From assembly GCA_014338405.1 (NCBI GenBank), contig JTDE01001130.1:4080-68079 (forward strand): a stretch of DNA of 64,000 bases. Direction: 5' to 3'. The notes beneath the pieces are model-generated. The model had not been told where the DNA came from. It searched no databases and worked only from the letters and a program-made list of their open reading frames with translations. This DNA comes from Paragonimus skrjabini miyazakii (Eukaryota > Platyhelminthes > Trematoda > Plagiorchiida > Troglotrematidae). Position 1 is the first letter of the stretch, and each line of letters starts with the position of its first letter. A program made the translations under genes and the position numbers. Shown piece by piece: positions 57,461 to 64,000 of this stretch.

Positions 57461-59263
57461 TTAACGGAGAAGTTTCGTACACCATGAGGAAGGCAGCTTT
57501 CTTTAGGTTCTCAAGTCATTACTGTTTAGCTGGTACAAATCCCACGTCGTGGGTATAATCCACTACATCAAAACACTGCTAAAGAGCTCGTATGACTTCT
57601 GTGAACATTCCGGCTGGCGAATATGAGTCCAACGCGTTCCTATGTCACTAACACTTATTGGACATAAATGCTTGTTGGTCATGCTAGCCCGTCTGTTCCT
57701 CAGATGAGTCCAACAAACTGGAAACAAACCTGGTGAAACTGAACCGAATTTGCAAGTTACAAATGTTGAAACCATGTGAAATAAAACTACTTGTTTTGCA
57801 CACTCATGTACAACTTGAAGATGTGCAAGACGTCAATCTGTATAGGCAATGGTTGGTAGTTCGTCAGTTATCGACACTATTTACGAGGGAGTTATCCACC
57901 TATGATAAGTCACAGCAGAACTGCTATATGACACTGCAAGTCGCTTGGTCCCGGGACAAGAACAGTTTAATTAGAGCATTGTGACGCTGCTGTTAAACTG
58001 TATGACAAAAGCATTATCACATTAACATCATCATGCAGTTCGGGGTTTACAACATCAGTAAGTCAGTTATGGAACTATCAGTTATCAAAGTGTGTGCAGT
58101 ATGTGGACACTGACAAGCTCCCTAACCGAAAAAATTAGTCTACCGAACCTACGGTAATAGAAGCAGAAAGAAAACCTTATGGCAGAACAGTAGAACTAAC
58201 TGTCACTCTAGGGTTCATGGTGGTGTGTCTTAACTGTTTGGGCGAGTATCAAGTTGCGCCTATACGCTGGTGGACAAGTCACATGAAGGGCATTCGGCAG
58301 TTCGTTAGTATACCCAGTTTTTTTCACCCTGCTGCGTGACGGAAGATTCAGCATTGTCTATTTTGCCATTTAGTTACTAATTTGTGGGTAAAAGTTAACA
58401 GAAAATTGTACTTATCGTTTGCAGGACAAAAGGTGAGGTCCGACGGGATATGTGCTTTTTGAAATTTTTATTATATACCTAGAAATGCAAACAGCGAAAG
58501 CTATTCTCTTCACAGAGCTATATTTTGGTGAGAAACTTTTGCGGTTACCTCACAATAACAAACTAACAAGATTTGCGCATAAGTCAGTATTCTTTATCGA
58601 ATACTTTTGTATAGTATGGGAGCTCAATCAACTGATAGGCCTTCCTCCGAAAAGACGAAACTTTCTGTTAACTGAGACGAAATTAAACGGGAAAAGGAAG
58701 CCTGTTGGATAAGGCAATGTTTAGCACACAAAAAAACACACCAACGAGGTCTCACTGGGGCTACGTTTATAAAAATTCGCAAAAGTTCATTCACCAGAGT
58801 AATGGCAATAAAGTTGACTGATTCCTCATACGTTTGTATTGAAAATTCACCCACCCACCCCCACCCACGTTTTACATGTAAACAAGCTAACGAGCAGTCA
58901 GAACGGTAGCATCAGAGATTATGGCCTGCAAGTTGATCTTACTATCATTGCCACATATAGATGAGGGCGACACCGTAAGCGTCCAGCTTTTACCTAAATA
59001 TATCCCCATCGAGATCATCCATCCACTCTATCCATGTTGACAAGGCCAAAGTAGTAAAACTGACGTGCGTTGTAGGGAATATTTAGAAAGAGGAATCTTA
59101 CTTAACCTTATACGCTTATTCTACCTTAAACCATTCTCGTTCATATTTGTAATCTCAGTTCTAATCAGTCAGATAGCCATAAGGGTCCAACTATGGGTCT
59201 AATGGTTTGTGGTTCCACCGGAAAACCACTGACTAACTCTTTTGTGAATTCTAAAGCTGTAAG
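57461..59263. other. Unassigned stretch
   Basis: Frames at 57733-57984 and 58452-58712 (plus, 83 and 86 codons) are without recognised motifs. A ccacccacccccacccac tract occurs at about 58849-58868. Confidence 0.5.
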
Positions 59264-59493
59264 ACAACGATATGTTGTGATCGGGACAATCGCCTGGCCA
59301 AGGACCTGACAAAACAGCTGTGCAATCTGGACTAAGCAGTCTTCGAGGAGTTACGAGTACCAATGATGAACTCGTTCATCCAACCCGACGTTATCGCGGT
59401 TCGTGACGGCGTTGCTGTGGTACTGGATGTCAGTATAGTGGACAACTACCGAAGCCAATTTGCCTGAACAGACAAGATTGTGAAATACAGGAC
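59264..59493 (+). pseudogene. R2/NeSL-type retrotransposon endonuclease fragment
   Basis: The plus-strand frame reads TICCDRDNRLAKDLTKQL, then after a stop FEELRVPMMNSFIQPDVIAV, RDGVAVVLDVSIVDNYRS and, past another stop, DKIVKY. PD followed by about 14 residues and a VxDV block, then K..KY, is the pattern of the restriction-like endonuclease at the C-terminus of R2-type elements; the preceding R/HN.ICDR.A..L block also fits. Two in-frame stops and the lack of a polymerase show a truncated relic. Confidence 0.65.
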
Positions 59494-59783
59494 CGACTCT
59501 CATAATGTTGTATTGGATCGTCCCTTTCGGTACGCGCTCAATCGCTTGACACAGAACCGAGAAATAGAATAGATGCGGTAACAGCGGTTATTGGAAGGAC
59601 GAGACGAGTAAGAATTATGCCACAAAGGCTCTACATTTATAGGGCAAAATGAGTACCATACATGGCCGACAAGACACAGAAAATCAGATGAGACGGTCAT
59701 GTGTGGCAGTCAGAGCGTTAAAACGAATCACGTCATACGGGGCATCAGAAAGTGAATGCAAGAAAACAGTTAAGATAACGTAC

Positions 59784-60057
59784 AGGCGTTCGATCGCGCA
59801 GCTGCAATCTGATTAACTGAGTGAGATTCATTAACTAAATGACCTAAATAGATCAATTCACCCGAAGCCAGATCGATCGATATGACGTGACTTGCCTTAG
59901 CTGTTTCGTTAGGAGACGCGTCTCTTAACATGTTGCCATTCAAACGGCCCTCCATACTGTAGACTATGACGTGGACTCTGTCACCTGTGTCCATCACTTT
60001 TCGTGGTACCATGTGTCCTTCTTCTTGCAGTGCGATCCTTTGAATGGAACTGCACTC
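59784..60057 (-). CDS. Candidate internal exon, unidentified
   Basis: On the minus strand the sequence is open for 91 codons between a possible acceptor (tttgtgactgtgtag, cut after 60058) and a possible donor (gtacgt at 59783-59778). It encodes VMDTGDRVHVIVYSMEGRL, then RDASPNETAKASHVISIDLA and SGELIYLGHLVNESHSVNQI, with an NES/NET pair of potential glycosylation sites. The peptide is balanced in composition and resembles an extracellular or beta-rich segment. I do not recognise the family. A second open piece upstream (61178-61408) might belong to the same gene, but the junction was not established. Confidence 0.4.
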
Positions 60058-60649
60058 CTACACAGTCACAAATTTATACTTACTGACTGGTCTAGGTTCC
60101 ATAAAAACTTACAATACATTTATGCAGGGAATCTGGCGTAGATTGTTGACACTTTCTGACGGTTGTCCCACTATGAAGGACAACTCCTTGTCTTGATGCG
60201 TGAATCTTGACTGTGATAACACTCTTGTGCCCTGAATAGCCTTTGATTTCAAGATACTTTTTTCTATCCACTTTCTATGTTAACATATCACGCAAATAAC
60301 TTTCAGTTGATAACTGGGATTACTAACGTTTGTTACTCAGGTGGAAAAGCTTGACAACTGTTCAGTGTTGTTAACCATACAGCGTCCTACATTTATTAAA
60401 GAGCTTGCTTTGAATTTCGTTGTTTTTTAACATTTCTGTTGTTTGAATGCTGGTGTAACCATTTGTCCTTTCTTAGAATGAAGTTGTGTAAATTGCTCTT
60501 CAAAACAGACGATAACTACTCATCAAGCAAATTACGTTCTAGGAAGAGCTACTAAGGTAGAAATTTTCTGCGCAAAGCTCTTGCTAGTCTGTATGCAGAT
60601 TCTGGAAGAACAGGTCATGGTTCATAATGTAATGTGTCTTTTCTTCGCT
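60058..60649. other. Unassigned spacer
   Basis: No coding match or repeat was noticed; if the flanking exon candidate is real, this would be intron. Confidence 0.4.
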
Positions 60650-60835
60650 AATGAGTAGTAGGGGATTTTGATTTTCATATAGATTGAACACCACCCACAA
60701 TTGATCGCAGCTGTCGCATTCCCATAGACTTTCCAGTCGGCCCCTTTCGAAAAGAAGCACTAGACTCGAGTTTCGCTGTCATTCGAGTTCGTCAGTAGTG
60801 CACATCTTAGCCATTTCGGGTGTGGTATCGACACA
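60650..60835 (-). repeat. Family B short repeat (minus), truncated
   Basis: Minus-strand match to the family: the gcgaaactcgagtctagtgctt block (about 60755-60775), gtctatgggaatgcgacagctgc, caattgtgggtggtgttcaatc and tgaaaatcaaaatcccctactactca at about 60655-60680. The box region is cut off near 60830. Confidence 0.75.
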
Positions 60836-62659
60836 GCATCACCTACTTAGTAATAAAAATCGATGAAAATGTGTGGAAAGGGATGCAGTTTAGAAAGGAA
60901 CACATTCTTTTATAGATTAAAAAAGAAGTATAATCTGATGTATGCTACTTCAAACTCAGCAATTCCACAAATCTAATAGGGGTCAAAATGGAACTAACTA
61001 TGTTGTTGTGATAAACACCTTTTATCGGTATTCTTTTGTAAGTAGTTCATAGGTTCTACGATCGCTTACTGTACTGGACGAATTTACACAAGAATTGACA
61101 GTGCGCATCAATTATGTCGTTTAAAGTTCTCACGACAACTAGCATATTCCAGTAGATACAAATTCAACACTATTTTATCAGTTGAGCAATTGAATCGTTC
61201 CTTTCTGTAGGTGTTCTTTTGTTATTGCTGTTCTTGATTTTGTCACAACTCTAGAAAACTTGACATTTTTGTATGTTCTTTGAACCTGAAAGTTTTTCGG
61301 CATTAAGAAAGACACCGCGGTTTTTTCAAACCCAAGGTCACCCACAGCTATATTATAATTCCAGCAACGGGACACACTGGTCGTAACTGAGTGATGAACT
61401 GAAAACACAGTTGAGTGCCTTCAAGCTATCAGCTATTCAAACTTCTTACAAGAGGCAGGCAAAATAACCCGCTCACTCCTTCTGTCTTCCGTTCCCACCC
61501 CATAAACCGTTCACCTCACCAACCCGTTAACCCCAAAACAGTCTAGCTGACATGGTTGACAGATTGATCGGTGACCCACCAACCCACTCACCGTAATATC
61601 GTCCGTGTCCTCGTCGCGCATTCCCGAATCGATTCGAACCGCGGAAGATGGATGACAGGTTCGCCGATGTGGCGATGTGGGTGGAGATGACCGATTCGCC
61701 GAACACGTTTTCCTCAGGCTATTGCGATTTTGTTGAGCTACTACTGCTACTACTACGGGTTGTCTCGCCCGCCTTGAGAACAACGTCAGCTGTTTTGAGC
61801 ATATTGACTAACTACCGATACGACGACTGCCCCAACTTCTACTGCCACCGTTATTGCCAACACTGGAGCTTCTGTCAAATAAAGAATGAGACGAGAATGC
61901 CATGACACTGTCACAACTCGACAGTGTTGGAATGTAGCTATCAGCTTGGACTTCACTTATACAATATGAGGAATGCTAGGGGTGGCGTGGTATGAATACA
62001 GATGAGAAGTTGGAATTAAAGGGTCAACCAGAGCCCACTAGTCAATTTGTGGCAGCAGAAGCAAATTTTAAGTAGGTTGTAACACATTCGCAAATTACGA
62101 AGTGAATTGTGGTCTATGATTACTTTTGTCTAGGCTCTTATGTTGGTTCTACTAGTTTCGAAAAACAGCAACAAAACATATATTTGAGGGGCATATGCGA
62201 GGATATATATATATTCACCCTCAAATGCTTTGGGGCGCATGGCCAAAAGTCATACATAAATGTTCTGAAAGATATATTTTAATAGATCATTCTTTCTGGA
62301 ATAGAGCACCGAGTTAACTGTGCTTGTTCGAAATTTAGTGTTTTTTTGTCTACTTAAACAAATTGGAGACAGAAATCGTCGCATCTGAATGTCCGCATAT
62401 ATCCAACACTACGTTTAAAACAATGAGCTCCCTTGATCTAGTTCGTCAATAATTATAAAAGATATACATCAGGAAATGCTAACAGTTCGTTTACTGTCTT
62501 CCATCGCGAACACAAAACATTAGAATATATGAGACATGAGGATAGCGGTAACAATAGAAAAAGTCAACGATTAGGTTTACATAAAACAAGGACTGTCAAC
62601 AGCCGAAATCCGACATCATCCGTTGCAAAGCCCATCACGGAAACAAGTCACGTTGTTGA
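60836..62659. other. Unassigned stretch with a GC-rich island
   Basis: The segment 61450-61900 is clearly more GC-rich than its surroundings and has frames of 85-90 codons on both strands, with no recognised domain. It might be a host exon or a promoter-proximal region. A minus frame at 61178-61408 (NIAVGDLGFEKTAVSFLMPK) lies after a possible acceptor tgtgttttcag. Short TA tracts occur near 62205. Confidence 0.4.
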
Positions 62660-62950
62660 CCCCTTTAACTAGTTTAAAGTATTATTGCGCAATCAGAATC
62701 CCAAATTGTTACTTTCTACAAGGCAATGTTAATCAATACTCGCCTTCCGGCCTTGTGTGTATAAAATGTTGACTTATACAATTTGTCCACCCTGGAACTT
62801 ATAACAGTCCTTTTTTCACGTAACCTCAGTGGTTTACTGTTGTTGCTATCCGCATTGTCCTCTATATTTTTAATGTTTTACGTTTGCGACTGAAGAAAGT
62901 AAACAGAATGTTACCATCTCCCGATAAGTTTTCTATCGTCATTAGTGAAT
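62660..62950 (+). pseudogene. Third Penelope-like scrap
   Basis: The plus strand keeps LLRNQNPKLLLF and AMLINTRLPALCV, the last part of the GIY-YIG domain seen at 29.45-29.56 kb, then an unrelated-looking stretch and the 3' module with tgttttacgtttgcgactga at about 62874-62893. Frameshifts and stops are present. It is 5'-truncated. Confidence 0.7.
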
Positions 62951-63546
62951 ATTTCGTTTGTCAAAAAGGGATATTTACGAGAAGACGAATATCAGAAAAA
63001 CCTTTGTAAATTTTGTTTGGTGTACTATCTAATCAGTAGAATTCAGGCTGATTAGAATACATTAGTAGTTGGATAGTTTGAGAGATGAATAGTCAAAGGG
63101 GGCCTAATTTACCGATTCTTCGTTTGTTGTGTGTTTTAATCAACACTTGCTCAACACATAACATTGTGTCTGCACCCCCATCATGCCTTTGGGATGAGTT
63201 AATAACACTACTTATCCTGTCACTCTCAGTTATTGGTTTCAGTTTCATCACCTGGAGTATATCGAGAGGAACCCAGACGTTGAGTAAGCTTACAAAAGTA
63301 TTCCTGATCAAAGGTAATCGAGCTTACTTGACAGTACAGTTTCAGAGAAGCCAGTTAATGTGAAGAATGCCTTCAGAAGGTACGTACTCGATAGATCGAA
63401 TAAGCCTGACGATAATTCAGCCTATAGTATGATCAGTTATGTTGTCGACATTTGTGCCTCTATTAAAAAAGTCCATATATCCCTCGTAGTTTTACTGGAC
63501 ACATTCATTATCTAGTGAACTGAAATTAGTTACGGTTAATGTGATC
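62951..63546. other. Unassigned stretch before the gap
   Basis: Overlapping frames on both strands at 63085-63363 show no known domain. Confidence 0.5.
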
Positions 63547-63646
63547 NNNNNNNNNNNNNNNNNNNNNNNNNNNNNNNNNNNNNNNNNNNNNNNNNNNNNN
63601 NNNNNNNNNNNNNNNNNNNNNNNNNNNNNNNNNNNNNNNNNNNNNN
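63547..63646. other. Scaffold gap, 100 N
   Basis: Exactly 100 undetermined bases, the usual convention for a gap of unknown size. An A-rich low-complexity run (63647-63692) abuts it. Frames running through it are meaningless. Confidence 0.99.
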
Positions 63647-64000
63647 ATATAAATATAAAAAAACAAAAGAAAAAAACCAAAAAAAAAAAAAAGTGTATCA
63701 GACGTATCTACTCATGGTCAAGTTGACTGCTTGTTTGCCATCAGTAATATGTGTTGTGATTACGAAATTCCATGAAAGTCAATAAGTGGCTTTGAGATTG
63801 TTGTTTCTTATCAGGTTGATTGAACATACGAGTTGCTTCAGATAAACAACCAACCAGGTAATGAACTAAGTGAAACAGTGCCAGCAAAATGAATTTATTG
63901 AAGCCAGTAATTTTTAATTCGGTTATATTCTTCTGGTGACTTCGCATCTCGTCAAAAAACATCGATCAATCCTCAACTGAAGTTATGAATCCAATAGGAT
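63647..64000. other. Sequence after the gap
   Basis: It starts with an A-rich tract that could be a retroposon tail or the cause of the assembly break; the remainder shows nothing recognisable. Confidence 0.5.

Noticed and set aside
63492..63726. Frames on both strands across 63541-63680
   Set aside because: They run through the 100-N gap.

Overview
The window is AT-rich eukaryotic DNA of the kind found in flatworms, most probably a digenean fluke. It is a gene-poor stretch built largely from old, broken transposable elements. The flatworm call rests on the mix of families: a Ty3/Gypsy element whose Gag finger has the C-x2-C-x3-H-x4-C spacing of the CsRn1/Boudicca lineage, CR1-like and Penelope-like retroelements, a CACTA transposase close in motif to animal Transposase_21 / SmTRC1-type proteins, a MULE relic, and tRNA-derived short repeats. 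No bacterial, viral-genome or CRISPR feature was seen. Species cannot be fixed from the sequence alone.

Layout. 1-5.1 kb: nothing recognisable. 5.1-7.2 kb: two opposed tRNA-derived SINE-like copies, then an internally deleted LTR retrotransposon (431-bp 5' LTR, primer binding site, gag, start of protease, 3' stub of the second LTR). 7.2-11.7 kb: a tail-to-tail pair of Gypsy-derived segments around a 67/68-bp satellite; the right-hand partner is a decayed RNase H-integrase on the minus strand. 11.7-15.7 kb: a decayed CACTA transposase (minus) with a 448-bp inverted-repeat pair around it, broken by a ~505-bp insertion or intron. 16.2-19.7 kb: a second Gypsy pol (plus) ending in an LTR-like repeat that recurs inverted on the far side of a TA-rich palindromic block. 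20.5-21.9 kb: MULE relic (minus). 22.7-25.9 kb: CR1-like non-LTR element (minus) holding a 486-bp Penelope-like insertion with 13-bp flanking direct repeats. 28.9-29.8 kb: a longer Penelope-like relic (plus). 30-51 kb: mostly unrecognised sequence with copies of a second tRNA-like short repeat and simple repeats. 51-60 kb: an L1-like C-terminal tail with a C2H2 finger, an R2-like endonuclease fragment, and the only candidates for host exons. 62.7 kb: a third Penelope-like scrap. A 100-N scaffold gap lies at 63547-63646.

Host genes. No complete gene is visible. The best candidates are a phase-compatible exon pair on the plus strand (53261-53433 and 54015-54283), a terminal exon on the minus strand with a nearby AATAAA (51037-51298), and one isolated open exon on the minus strand (59784-60057). 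None could be named with confidence. All transposon open frames seen are broken by stops or frameshifts, so nothing here looks autonomously active.
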